Source: Moringa oleifera (lineage: Eukaryota > Streptophyta > Magnoliopsida > Brassicales > Moringaceae). From it: a DNA stretch of 64,000 nucleotides. The stretch's first letter is position 1; every line of letters starts with the position of its first letter. The translations under genes were made by a program, and so were the position numbers. Location: the NCBI GenBank assembly GCA_021397835.1, contig JAJFZO010000889.1, forward strand, positions 4,774,001 to 4,838,000, given 5' to 3'. Shown in pieces: positions 51,866 to 64,000 of this stretch. The notes under the pieces were generated by a model. The model did not search any database and had not been told where the DNA came from. It worked only from the letters and a program-made list of their open reading frames with translations.

Positions 51866-53050
51866 TTCTTTTAATGTTTAAAAAAAGAAAAAATAAGAAA
51901 AAAGAAAAGAAATTTTTTGAAAAGAAAAATATTTGATGCTCTTAGACATTGGACGCCCTGCGGCGGCCCATTTAAGAGATAAAGCATAATTGATGGAATA
52001 TTATAGTATATGACTACACTTAACCTGTGTTACCAGAATCACGAAACGACAGTATAATCTGTGTTACCAGTAATCCCGAAATGACAGTCATTGTCATCCA
52101 TCAAAGGAGACCATAGAGACACAGATCATATAAAACCAGCAAATAATCTAACATATAAAACTGGATCAAAGAGCTACATTGATTAAAGAAAACAAACATT
52201 GATACCAACATCAGTAGTACATGTTTTGCCTTCATACTAAGGTTAAACTATAGAGCTGCTGTTATTTTGATGAACATAAAATCAGCACCCTGCAGTATAC
52301 AAAGGCACAGCATAGCAGACGGATTCCCAGTTGCTGGCTCTGTCCCATGATCATTACCAATTTACATTCTTCCATATCCTGGCTCACATTATCACCATGT
52401 GATTCTGACCAAAAGAAAGAAGAATGTTCCCCCAGATCCTCTATGATTTATGTAAAGACATGCAGTGGCTTTTTGATCTTATCTGTCACCAAGCTCAGAG
52501 TATGAATTCCAGTCAGCTCAAGCTCTGAGTAAAGTTCTGTGACAATTCGTTTTCAATCGTCAGATCTAACATTTGGACTGTCCTCCAATGTTAAAAAATT
52601 CACTTCAACTTGCTTTTTCTTTATTTTCAGCTATTTTTTCTCACTTCTGAATAAGGAAAACACCCTCTTCTAATTTCCTCAAGATAACAATTACTCATTT
52701 CATGCCTACCCAACATTTACAATGATCATATAGCAACTGATGTCATGATTCTGTGATCATATCCACTAGTTCTTGCACCAAGGAACCAAGCAATGTCAAA
52801 AGCAACGCAAGCACATCTACCACCAACCTCACAAGCAAAGCAGATGCAAAGATTTGGAACGAAAACAAAGAAAAACTCAATATGATAAGAACTATTAATT
52901 CTTAAAAAAGCTTTAGGTATAGGTGCTCAATAATACATATATCTCTATGAATGTTGAAATCACAGTCAATTGACATGGGGGGTGCAATTAGTGTTTCTCT
53001 CTGTGCACCAAAATCATGTAAATAACTAGACAGGAATGTCAGCGATTGAA
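51866..53050. other. Intergenic / 3' flank of UPF0496 gene
   Basis: About 1.2 kb with no recognisable gene. It should include the 3' UTR of the minus-strand UPF0496 gene. No repeat of note. Confidence 0.5.
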
Positions 53051-54262
53051 TTACCAAAGGCCTTCTTCAGAAGTTGACTGGTTAGGATGTCTGATAATCT
53101 TCCTCAGAATCACAGACCTGGCCATCCTTATATCACGGCTACATTTATCAGCATGTCGACCCAAGTCTCCTATGGTTTCCATAAACACTCCCAACTGCTT
53201 CTTGATCTCATCTATTGCAAGCTTCACAGCATGTTGCTCTTCTTCTCTAAGAGCAAAGTCAGCTTTTTGAAGCAGTGATTCAATCTCAATTTCCAATCTG
53301 CTGACGAGCACCCTTATATTCTCCATGTCTTTGATTGTAATGTACGTGCCAATATTCACGGAGGTAATTAACTCCCTTTGGCCTTTCACTGCATTCTCAT
53401 AGCCCTTCCAAAGGTGGTTGCACCATTTTCCTACTGAGCCAATTGGAACTGCCAATGCTCCTGCCAAAGCTGTGATGACAGGTGGTGCAGCAATAGCAGC
53501 TGCCACCACTGAGAAGATCAATACAGAAACAAAAGCAGCAACAAACAAGACATTTGAAACTCTCCTCCATGTCTTGAGAGATTTCAATTTCTTATCAAGT
53601 TTTCTCTTTCGGAGTTGCAATTTCTGTAACATTGATATCTGCTGTTTGTGAACTGATTGAAACAAAATAAAGAACTCCTCTGTAAATGGATTACCAGCCA
53701 CCTTAAACTTACTTAATTCTTCCAATGTTTTCGTGTACCTCTTTTCAGAAGACCCCTCTTGTAATTCCATCTCTGCCTCAAACTGCTTAACAGCAAGCTG
53801 AATAATTAACTGGTTGTTTCGAGCGCGCTTCAGGCAATTCTCAAGGGCTGTACAGAAATCCAGGGTCTGGATGCTGCTCTCAAAGTATTCCTCCACAATC
53901 GAGAACAAATCATCACTTTTCCATATATCCTTCTTGGAATCTAAGATGACTTTGACCACTTCTTGATTCATTTCAAGCAGACATTCAGTCACCTCCCGCA
54001 ATGAATCAAAAGACAAGGCATGGACCTCAACACCAGTGACAAGTGAGTTGATGACACGGCTAGTACGTTCATGAAGGGTATGATCAAAGGATTGTAACTC
54101 ACTGTCCAGCTTACAAGCTGCCTCATATGAGCTCAGAGCAGCTGTATACTGGGAACTGGTGTTGATTTGGACAGAGGTTGGTGATTCATCATCACCTCTC
54201 TTCTTGCTGGGTGTAGGTGATCCATCATCACCTCTGTTCTTGCTACACTGTCCTCCCATCAT
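53051..54262 (-). CDS. UPF0496 (DUF677) membrane-associated protein, At14a-like
   Basis: A single coding exon of 403 codons. The order is a short Ser/Asp-rich N-terminus with a 12-residue direct repeat (SKNRGDDGSPTP / SKKRGDDESPTS), a helical region with DSELQSFD and LEMNQEVVKVILDSKKDIW, a basic coiled segment (QLRKRKLDKKLKSLKTWRRV), a hydrophobic stretch at about residues 240-280 (VLFVAAFVSVLIFSVVAAAI) long enough for one or two membrane passes, then a C-terminal helical region. This is the layout of the plant UPF0496/DUF677 family, related to At14a, proposed to link membrane and cytoskeleton; the function here is unknown. Two ATGs open the frame (54262 and 54259). The second has A at -3 and G at +4 and gives MGGQCSKN, a myristoylation-like start. 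A leader intron is likely at 54349-54719. Confidence 0.88.
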   Translation of the reverse strand: MMGGQCSKNRGDDGSPTPSKKRGDDESPTSVQINTSSQYTAALSSYEAACKLDSELQSFDHTLHERTSRVINSLVTGVEVHALSFDSLREVTECLLEMNQEVVKVILDSKKDIWKSDDLFSIVEEYFESSIQTLDFCTALENCLKRARNNQLIIQLAVKQFEAEMELQEGSSEKRYTKTLEELSKFKVAGNPFTEEFFILFQSVHKQQISMLQKLQLRKRKLDKKLKSLKTWRRVSNVLFVAAFVSVLIFSVVAAAIAAPPVITALAGALAVPIGSVGKWCNHLWKGYENAVKGQRELITSVNIGTYITIKDMENIRVLVSRLEIEIESLLQKADFALREEEQHAVKLAIDEIKKQLGVFMETIGDLGRHADKCSRDIRMARSVILRKIIRHPNQSTSEEGLW

Positions 54263-54348
54263 TTGTTACAAGGATCAAAATGACAAAAGAGGATACCCAG
54301 CAAGAAGAAAGAATTTCCCTTATAGCTTTGGAGTATGTAAATTTCTAC

Positions 54349-54719
54349 CTGAAAAACCCCACAAATCTAATTAGGAATCTACAATTAAGGGTTTGAAATG
54401 AAGAATTGGCTTGGATCTTGAGCTTCTCACAAGTGAACTCCAACCAAAACCACTCCCTACAAGGTCAACCAGAGTACACTCTGCAATAGATAAAATTGCC
54501 AAAATCTAAGAAATTGAATCAAAATTAGGACTGAGGACTATCAAAACCAGAAAAATCAAAAGCTTTTAACAAGATCTTAGAAACCCACTAGCAATCTTTC
54601 ACAGGATAATATAAGCAAGACCTAATTGAGAATGAATCTGAAAGCAGCACAGTAGGAATAAGGAAACTACCTATAATATTTGACTAAAGCACTCAAAAAT
54701 TGGATGAGCCCTGATGTAC
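54349..54719 (-). other. Probable 5' UTR intron of UPF0496 gene
   Basis: On the minus strand a good donor (CTCAG|GTACAT, intron from 54719) and a pyrimidine-preceded acceptor (TTTTTCAG|GTAG, intron end 54349) bracket about 370 bp just upstream of the start codon. This is inference from splice signals only. Confidence 0.45.
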
Positions 54720-55244
54720 CTGAGTTGAACTGAAATGGCGAAGATAAAGTGATTTTCTCTCACTCGAAATCCTCCATAGAAAACAAAGAAACACAACCCC
54801 AAGCAACGCATCAAAAAGTTGCAGCACAAAACGCTACGATTCCGTGAATTATTTAAAAACGCGATAAGAATGCTAACGAAAATGACGGACTTCTCTCAGC
54901 AACGCCGAAGGGTAGTGAGGGGTGATTAAGATAAGCCGCACGAACAGGAAACGGAAGGGAAAGTGATAAAAAAAAAAAGCGATCAAATGGGAAAGCCGAG
55001 AGGAAGGCGGAATGTAGGCAACAGTGTGGCTTCTAACAAGTTTGAAATTTCAACTTTTGACTACTTGTGGTTGACTATATTCCTCTGAGTGTCTGCTCAA
55101 AGACAAAAACAAATGGGAGTTAGCTGATGTTGCAAGAACAAGCCCCTCCCTCCTTGACTAATCCTGGCCCTGCAATGCAAACAGCTGCAGCACCTGGTCC
55201 AATTAACTTCTAGTAAATTAAAATTTAAGCAGTTAGCATTCGGA
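54720..55244. other. UPF0496 upstream region
   Basis: Probable first leader exon and promoter of the UPF0496 gene, then spacer up to the tRNA-Asp-like gene. No coding sequence recognised. Confidence 0.4.
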
Positions 55245-55316
55245 GTCGTAGTAGTATAGTGGTAAGTATTCCCGCCTGTCACGCGGGTGACCCGGGTTCG
55301 ATCCCCAGCAGCGACG
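55245..55316 (+). tRNA. tRNA-Asp (anticodon GTC)-like gene with stem mismatches
   Basis: Seventy-two bases match the plant tRNA-Asp pattern: box A-like TAGTATAGTGGTAAGTA, a perfect anticodon stem CCCGC/GCGGG around loop CTGTCAC (anticodon GTC), box B GGTTCGATCCC and discriminator G. A T-rich tract follows at once (55319 onward), a Pol III stop. Two pairs are broken: acceptor position 6-67 is A-A, and T-stem position 50-64 is C-A; position 5-68 is a T-G wobble. It may be a functional diverged copy or an early pseudogene. Confidence 0.85.
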
Positions 55317-56515
55317 ATTTTCTTTTTTTCTTTTTTTTTTTGGGATTTTTTTTTTTTTTTTTTGACAAATAACTGGACCAATTCTTCTTTTAGCTTCCAC
55401 CGAGATTTAGACATGAGACTTTGGAAGTTTGGAAGTAAAAGGCTGTAGAATGAAGGAGGAGAACGAGATGCCGACTTGATGGGTCTCAGTTGTCAGTTTC
55501 CATTGAAGTGATGATATGCTGGTCATGTAAGCACCAGCCTGACCAGTCTTCATTGCCCCACAGCAGAAGTAACAACAAAGACAGGGAGTCTGAGTGACAA
55601 CAATGAAATCAAATCCTCAATTTCTGCTAAGAATCCCTGAAGGGCAGAGACAAATAGACAGAACAGATGTTGCCAAGCCAATTGTTTGAAAAGCCTGGCT
55701 AAGACCATTCCATCTGTGAAGTTGAAAAATATGACATCTTTCACTGATAAGTATTTCATACATCACAAGGTAAAAAGGATTAGATGTAATTTTTCATGTT
55801 CTTTGCAGAATCTATGAGTACTTTCATGCTCTGAACAATGAAACCCTGATAGAGAATTAATCAGGATGGTTTCATCACTAATGTTTTCTCCAGAAAACAG
55901 CTTCATCACCTTCAGCAGGCAAGAACTGAGTAAAAGTAAAGAATCTGGGCCTGAAAGGATGGTAGCTTTTGATTGAACAGAGATCTCTGTTACAATTATG
56001 CTACAGGTTTCACAGAGAGCCATCATGCTCAAGAAACTGAAGTTTCAATCTTCAAGAGCAACCACCCTCGATCTACAAATCTACATTAGCTCGAAATGCA
56101 TGAATACTTGAACCTACCAGATAATGAGTTCCACATATCAATTCTCTAATAACCCCTCTGTAGAAACAAAACATATCCATTCACATTCATTGTAAAACTT
56201 ATAGAACCAAGGTACAGGTTTCGGTATCCAAATACTGGTAATACCGTTCACTCTAAATAGCAACCAAAGGCCAGGCCAAGAAATGATAAGTCACTGATCA
56301 GAGAGAATATTTTAACTTCATTGAAGAATAAGATTACAGCATAGGGAAAGAGGAGGGAAAAGAAATGTATTGGTATATTGGTCATCGCCGTTGAAGAATA
56401 TTGCAAGAATCTGAGAAAAGCTTACCTATGTCTCTCAGCCACTCTCAACATATGTTGGCAGTAAGCTGTTCACAGATATCCAGTTCACCTAAACTGACAA
56501 TTCTAATCTTACAAA
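55317..56515. other. Spacer between tRNA-Asp and GGPP synthase
   Basis: It starts with long T runs (55319-55363), then about 1.1 kb without a recognisable gene. Two minus-strand open frames (56032-55763 and 55759-55550) have no known motifs. The last ~200 bp should be the 3' UTR of the GGPP synthase gene. Confidence 0.5.
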
Positions 56516-58020
<1,505 letters not shown>

Positions 58021-59308
58021 ATAACATGGCCTTTGTTTATTCATGCACCATAACAAATTTATTGGATTAACATCAGCACAAGAGATTATAGTTGCTGCAG
58101 ACTACTGGTTCAGATTTGTAAATCAATTGCCTTCTTGTCCTTTTAGTTTTATTTGCCCATTCCAATCACGTGCTTCCCTTTCCTAATTAATAAACTACAC
58201 CATCAGCAACATAATGTTGACACCTAAATGGTTGAAATAATCCAAGAAATTAACCTTCTTTCTTCAGGTTAAGATCCACAATTAGCCCCATCTAGACCTA
58301 AGATAGGGAACCCAAGAAATTAGTTTTAATATCCAGCTTTTCCTTCTCTTTTTTTTTTTTTTTTTTGAACCGATATACATCCAGAGTAATAATAAAATCA
58401 ATTTTCAAATAAATCAACCCAGAAATAACGATACCAGTTCATAGTTGGCTACAAGATTGCTTCTTGGGAGGCCTGCTTTTGTTGTTTACTTACATATAGT
58501 AAGGACAGAATTGAACACTGATGTATTGCCTACCGTCCGTATACGACCTACTTCATATGACCAAAATCTAAAACCTTCTCAATTTATCAGCAAAACCTTC
58601 CTCTCCCGTTAACCATGACTTACACGTGCCCCAAACATTAAGGTTATGACTACGATGAATGAACCATGACCTACACATGCCCCAAACATTAAGGCTATGA
58701 CTACAATGAACCATGACCTATACATGCCCCAAACCTTTAGGCCTATGACTACATGAATGAACCATGAGTAACACACTCCAATAATTAAAGGATTTAACTA
58801 CAACTATTGACCACAAATAAATTCCACTTCATATTAAGCTTTGTGACAATCTATGAGTCCCTGGGATTGCCCCGCTTCATACATGAAAACTCAGCATGAA
58901 AAGATAAGATTGCCTCCCATCAGATTAAGCCTTACCAGAGCCCTGCCAAGACTGCCAAGTGATTTCAAGACTTAATGGCTGCTTAATCATGTCGTAAATC
59001 AATTAGACTACAACCCGTGGAGTATGAAATAAGGATAATTGTTCCCGAAGTTAGAATAAACCAGGCCTAGCTAGCACATTCTAATCCTCACCAGCACCAG
59101 CTTTCTTAGCAATAAGAGCTAGTGAAGTGCTCAAATGCCAAAACTGAAAGTTAGAACAGTAACTATGAGAGATGCCAATGCTCCAACCCCTTTCTGGCTA
59201 TCTGAAAGGTTAGGAACACCTATGAAATTCTCCCAAATTTTCTTTTTTTCCCAGAAAGACATATTGACACCTATCCTTATGTCAGGGGGAAGATCCCTTC
59301 AACAGGCT
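58021..59308. other. Spacer between GGPPS and OST48
   Basis: About 1.3 kb with no gene. It contains a poly-T tract at about 58350-58367 and the minisatellite at 58612-58760. The right end should be the 3' UTR of OST48. Confidence 0.5.
58612..58760. repeat. Minisatellite, three units of 47-51 bp
   Basis: Units begin at 58612, 58663 and 58710, each starting ACCATGAC and containing CATGCCCCAAAC and TATGACTAC. A short partial fourth copy starts at 58761. Units are about 85-90 percent alike by eye. Confidence 0.88.
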
Positions 59309-62300
59309 TCACTTGTTGTACAGGTAGAGTATGCTGAAGATGAAGAAACCGGCCATCTGCAATAACCCAATACAAATGCTTAGAATACAAAGATTTATTG
59401 GTTAGATAATGGAGTGAAAGAGTGAAAAAACAAAAGGGGAGGGGGGAAGAGAAAGAACAGGCAAGGAAGCATACTGTTGTAAATGAAGCTCCATAATAGG
59501 GCAAAGCAGTTGTTATAAATCTCTCATATTCATTGTGTCTGAATGGTCGTACTGGAATCTGCGAGTTGTAATTTCCATTGCTTTAGGTTACAACCAAAAA
59601 GAATTTGTTTAAAGTGCATATTGTTATGACTACAAACAAAGAGGCAAATAGTAGTAATACTTATCAGAAGGGGAATGAATTTCAAAATAAAATCACTCTC
59701 TCAGAGCTTATTGTAGTCACCATACATTGATCTTGAGATTTACAGTATCCATTTCTCAGAAAGTTTTTGCAGAAAGAAACATCAGATAACCCCTTGGTTC
59801 TGTATGATAAGTTGAAATATGTGGCTCACTTTAATCTCACATGTATAGTTGAGCATAGTCCAATCAGCTTCCCAACTATTCATCCTACAGTTCTGATAAA
59901 AACAATTTTTTTATCCTATAGTTATCAATATTTTACCATATTGCTGCAGAACCAATTATATAATCAAATCAAATCAGTTGCATATACAACCAACTACAAG
60001 CAGAAATTGATTTACTTTTTTAAAAATTAAAATTTGTCAGAACAAGTTGCTTCACAGATGAAGCAGACAAAACGGTCATAGTAACCAAAAGCATACCTGT
60101 TTTGAAAGAGACAAACTGGTGTACCCGAGCTTATGATACTCAATCTTAAACTGGAAAACCCCATAAACATCCGGAACCTTGAATGATGCATGATACAGAC
60201 CCTGCAAAATCAGGCATACAGGGGGAAGGTTATTTTTCACAAGTTTTAAAAAATCAATGCACATGTGGCTTATGTGGGAAGTTCACCTTTTTGTCAGCTG
60301 ACAAAGTTTTCAGGATATAAGGGCTCATCATGTAGAACTGGACCTGAACATCATCAGTCACATATGGCTCCCAGCTCTTGCCAGACCACTCATATATCTC
60401 GACAAAAAAGTCCTGCACTCAAATAATGTGTTAATCTGTTAACAGACTGCTAGCAAATACTTCCTGTCTATCTAGATTACTTTTAGCAAATGCATAATGA
60501 CACAAGAAAAAAGAGGGCCGAGAATCACCAGATCATCTTTGATCCTGTATGTTGCAGGCTCATCTGTTTCCCCAGCTTTGTGGTGTTTAAGATTAACATA
60601 CTGCAGAATCAGATGAAGGATTAACATGGAGGAACTGAGGGCAAGACACATCAAGTACAGGCTGAATCTAACGAGGATGCCACTATGCCTATAACCACCA
60701 CAAAACCTCCTTAGCTTACTAGACTCTGCAGTTCACTATTGATATAAAATTTTATGCAACTTTTGGATCTTGCAGACTAGAGAAACCTAGATAGATGCCT
60801 CACCTTTAGATGCCCTCTTTCATGGAAGACCCATTTGCTAAGTTCAGTCACAAACTGTTCATTACCAGATTTCTCATATCTGTTGTCACAAAATCATGTA
60901 CAAGGTAAGCATATTGTCTTTAAGATAGCAGCGATTTACAGGACTTGAATCCATTACTGAAAACACCAAGGTTGGCCAGGGAGAAGGAAAAGAGGGAAAT
61001 ATATCCATACAGAAGAGATTTACAAAATTGTAACAAAAAATCTACATAATCCAAATCAGAAACATTAATATGTAATTCATTGTTAAATCAAGAGGAATGG
61101 AATGCAAAGGAAGCTACAGAAGATTTTCGTTCATATTTGGTCGTATCTTTCTCCAAACTGGGGGCATTTGCAGATTCCAAGAACCAACCTAGCATGCTAA
61201 ATAATAAGCAAAAATCAGTCAATGTAGTTAACATGTTTTCACTTTCTTTAACTACACACTAAAAGAGTTCAAATCTCATTTTGCCAAATAGGTAACCACC
61301 ATATGCAGCAAGAGAGAAACTTGCGTAACTAAAATGAATTCCATATTTGGCGATCATCTCTCTACTTTGGCTTTTTGATTTTGACCAGTTACGTAGTGGG
61401 TGCAGAGACAGACGACCGCAGACAAAAAACATGATATGCAAAAACATCAGCGGTAACTCAATTACAAAGGACATGGTCACACATCAGCAATCTAAGATCT
61501 ACTCTAAACTGCAAATCCTCTCTCTCCCTCAATGTCACAATATTACAATATCACATATATACATACACAAATATATAAGCATACAAATTTGGATGTATAT
61601 GTAAATAAGTATGTGTGTGTCTGCATGCGTCTTTGTGTGTCTTGTGTGTAATTGTTTATGCATTAGCAACAAGATATCGTCTCTATCTCACATATATCTA
61701 TCCCTCTAACAAGATACCATGATAAACGTTAAAATCAGACCCTACATTATAATGATCCTAATTAGTTTAGAATTCCGGGTCCACAGTCCCACATAGATGA
61801 TACTGTACTAATATTAGCAATTAGCCTAAAGAAAAAAAGACTAACTTCAGTCTTCAGAACAATGAGTCTGACCATTCATTTGCTTTTCCACATAAACATT
61901 ATGAATAAGTACACATATCAGTAGACACGAGTATGCAAGCATGCATGTACAATGTAGACAGACGAAGATTCATTTTGATGGATCATTAGATAAAAGCATA
62001 ATATTGTAGTAAATGTGTGATAAGCTTGAGGATCCTAACAAGCAAAGTGGGAGGGGGGAGGGGGGGGGGGGGGGGGAGGGACAGCATCTAAGAGATAAAT
62101 ATAAGTTCTCCTTACTTGTTTGGACTTCCAGCTTTTCGCACACCAGATGTGAACAATCTGAATTACATAAAGTAAATGCATCAATGAAAAACATGCATAT
62201 GCCAGAGAGACCAGCGCAGGAAAACCATTAAAAAGTCACATACCGGTTACTAAACAGGTCTAAAGAGCCAGCAAACATAATCCGGGCGTTGTTTCTGGCC

Positions 62301-63686
62301 TGCATTTTATAATGAGAATTGCCCATAAATTTCCTTTGATTTAAGTTCCTAATTATGAACATTGATACAACATTCAAGGCGGATTAACCCCAGTAACGAG
62401 ATAAAACAATACAAACAATAAACTGAAGTTGAAAGCTTTTGAAATATAAGCAAAACAATACTTATCAAGAAACCAAACTTACAGTTTTACAGATAACATA
62501 AAAACAACAGAGTTGCATAAGACTTTTGAATACTCAGAAATGACTGTAATACACATTTGTAATCGCATGTGTGCATAGACATGTCTATGTGAGTCAACGA
62601 GACACCACATACCTGCATGACTGAAACTAATGAGATGGAAGATCCAGTCAACAGCGGAGGACTTGACAACTTAGAGTTTGGGTTAGCAGAATATGCAGAG
62701 GGTGAGGTTGACAGCACTTTCAAAACCTATGAGTTATAGCATAACCAGAAAATAGTAAGAAGGCTTCAACAGATAATTCAGCATAATTCCATCAGAGTTT
62801 TAAGATATATCATCATTACCAAGCTATTGGCAGCATTTAACGAGTGTGCAATCCCTCTAAAGAGCACAGGGGCCTGCAATATATACATTCATCATATATT
62901 TTAGTTAGCCATACATTCTTTATACTTAAGGAACACAAATAAGTATGTTACTTAAAACAATATTAAGTCTAGAAGAGAAACTCCAACCTCAATTTTACTT
63001 TTTCCTAAAATCACATCAGATTTAATGTAATCATCGGCAGCTATCAAGGTATGATCCCCGTCCACATCAGAGACTGCATAGCTGTTGTGATCGATAACCA
63101 TAGAAGACGGATCCTGCACTCATGAACAGTTATTAGCAAACCAAATTGAAGTGCATATTTAGCTATAAATTCACAGATCTTACATTACCTCATCAAAATC
63201 AACTCCACATTCCGTGGCAATGTTTCGAATCAAATCTGATGCAGACGCATCAGCTGCCATAATCAAGTCGTGACCCGAGTCAACGAAGTCAATTACACCT
63301 CCCAAATCCAAGGATCCTCCAAATCCTAGAACAAAAGTAGTCACATTAATCACTATAATATTTTATAACTTAAGAAATTATAAAATCAAAGAGATAGTTT
63401 AAGATTCATGTAACTTACGCTCTGTTGAGGGAGAGAAGAGGATCAATCCGTCGTAAAGGTACTCGCCGTAACGTTGCAGAGCCAGTTTAGGATCGTCAGC
63501 GAGCCTGAAGTCAAGGTCAAATCCTCGAGATTTGAGGGAGTTGAAGAAAATGGAGTGCGACGATTTGAGGGAGAAATCGTCAAGTACGACTAAGACGCGG
63601 CCATCCGTGGGATTCTTTAGGGAGAAGGAGAGGCAGATAAAGGGGAGGAGGGAGATCACCGCGATGAAGCTGAAGAGTTTCGCCAT
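59309..63686 (-). CDS. OST48: Oligosaccharyltransferase 48-kDa subunit (OST48/WBP1/DGL1)
   Basis: Exons: 63686-63419, 63325-63189, 63113-62988, 62873-62820, 62726-62613, 62299-62244, 62157-62116, 60879-60804, 60600-60529, 60412-60287, 60201-60097, 59558-59475, 59356-59309. All are in frame, giving 435 aa, the family's usual size. This is an essential ER-membrane subunit of the complex that transfers the dolichol-linked glycan to Asn in N-X-S/T. The N-terminal signal peptide is [20 protein letters not shown]. The luminal body starts with [20 protein letters not shown] and includes [56 protein letters not shown] and [17 protein letters not shown]. One C-terminal membrane helix ([15 protein letters not shown]) ends the protein. 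Start choice: first ATG before the signal peptide. Intron 7 (60880-62115) is the longest. The Arabidopsis homologue is DGL1, whose weak mutation causes glycosylation and cell-wall defects. Confidence 0.97.
62048..62079 (+). repeat. G-tract cluster in OST48 intron 7
   Basis: Thirty-two bases, all G except four A, on the plus strand (runs of 3, 6, 17 and 3 G), about 40 bp from the exon boundary at 62116. It could form a G-quadruplex; its length is likely variable. Confidence 0.75.
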
Positions 63687-64000
63687 TTTCACTCTCTGTC
63701 CCCTTTAGGGTTTCTCCTTTGGAGGGAGAGCGAGAGAATAGCTGAAAGTGAGTTTACTCGAATTCTCGTTCCCACTGGGACAAAGCAGTTGAAGAATACT
63801 AGAAAACGTCCGTCTCCTTTCATTTTTTCTTTAAAAAGTACATTTGTGTTTCTTTCATTGGTGCCGTACCGAAACGGTTCGAATCATGAATAGATACTGG
63901 GGCTCCTTAAGCCCACGAAACCGGTTTTGGTCAAGGCCCATAAAGCGAGAAATCTGAAAATAATAACTTCTGCCTTAACAAAAAAATGGCTTGCTTATTT
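63687..64000. promoter_or_regulatory. OST48 upstream region
   Basis: Upstream sequence of the OST48 start codon up to the window edge, expected to hold its leader and promoter. No specific element recognised and no other gene seen. Confidence 0.4.

Noticed and set aside
55550..56032. Pair of minus-strand open frames downstream of GGPPS
   Set aside because: Hydrophobic stretches but no family match and no splice junction joining them; could be an old gene remnant, but this cannot be supported.

Overview
This is a nuclear segment from a flowering plant, most likely a core eudicot and perhaps a woody one. The evidence is plant-only gene families (extra-large G protein, RUS/DUF647, VRN1-like double-B3 factors, UPF0496, a plastid-type GGPP synthase), GT-AG introns, very AT-rich intergenic DNA, plant LINE retrotransposon remnants and eukaryotic tRNA genes. 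The species cannot be fixed from the sequence alone. I rebuilt the gene models by hand from splice sites; every internal exon junction listed keeps the reading frame.

Layout, left to right. (1) 42-20526, minus: a giant VPS13-type lipid-transfer protein gene. Sixteen exons cover about 2024 residues, and the 3' part runs off the left edge. Its 7.9 kb intron 13 holds two LINE remnants lying tail to tail. (2) 20527-22715: extremely AT-rich spacer. (3) 22716-24089, plus: single-exon JINGUBANG-like WD40 protein. (4) 27639-34238, plus: XLG1-type extra-large G-protein alpha subunit, 8 exons, 945 aa. (5) 34983-38652, minus: RUS5-type DUF647 protein, 10 exons, 524 aa. (6) 39394-47223, minus: three double-B3 transcription factor genes sharing one 4-exon plan; the right-hand two are a tandem duplicate pair. 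(7) 49062-51458, minus: PPR protein of the At2g01390/EMB3111 type. (8) 51771-51851, minus: tRNA-Leu(CAG). (9) 53051-54262, minus: UPF0496/DUF677 membrane protein. (10) 55245-55316, plus: a tRNA-Asp(GTC)-like gene with two stem mismatches. (11) 56516-57613, minus: geranylgeranyl diphosphate synthase. (12) 59309-63686, minus: OST48 subunit of oligosaccharyltransferase, 13 exons, 435 aa.

The genes form no operon or pathway; they are ordinary eudicot housekeeping, signalling and regulatory genes side by side. The only true cluster is the B3 trio. I found no clearly novel biological system. The points most worth a second look are the B3 tandem pair and its divergence, the degenerate nucleotide-binding motifs of the XLG, a probable start-codon choice that would expose an N-myristoylation signal on the UPF0496 protein, the tail-to-tail LINE pair, G-tract clusters in introns, and the mismatched tRNA-Asp.
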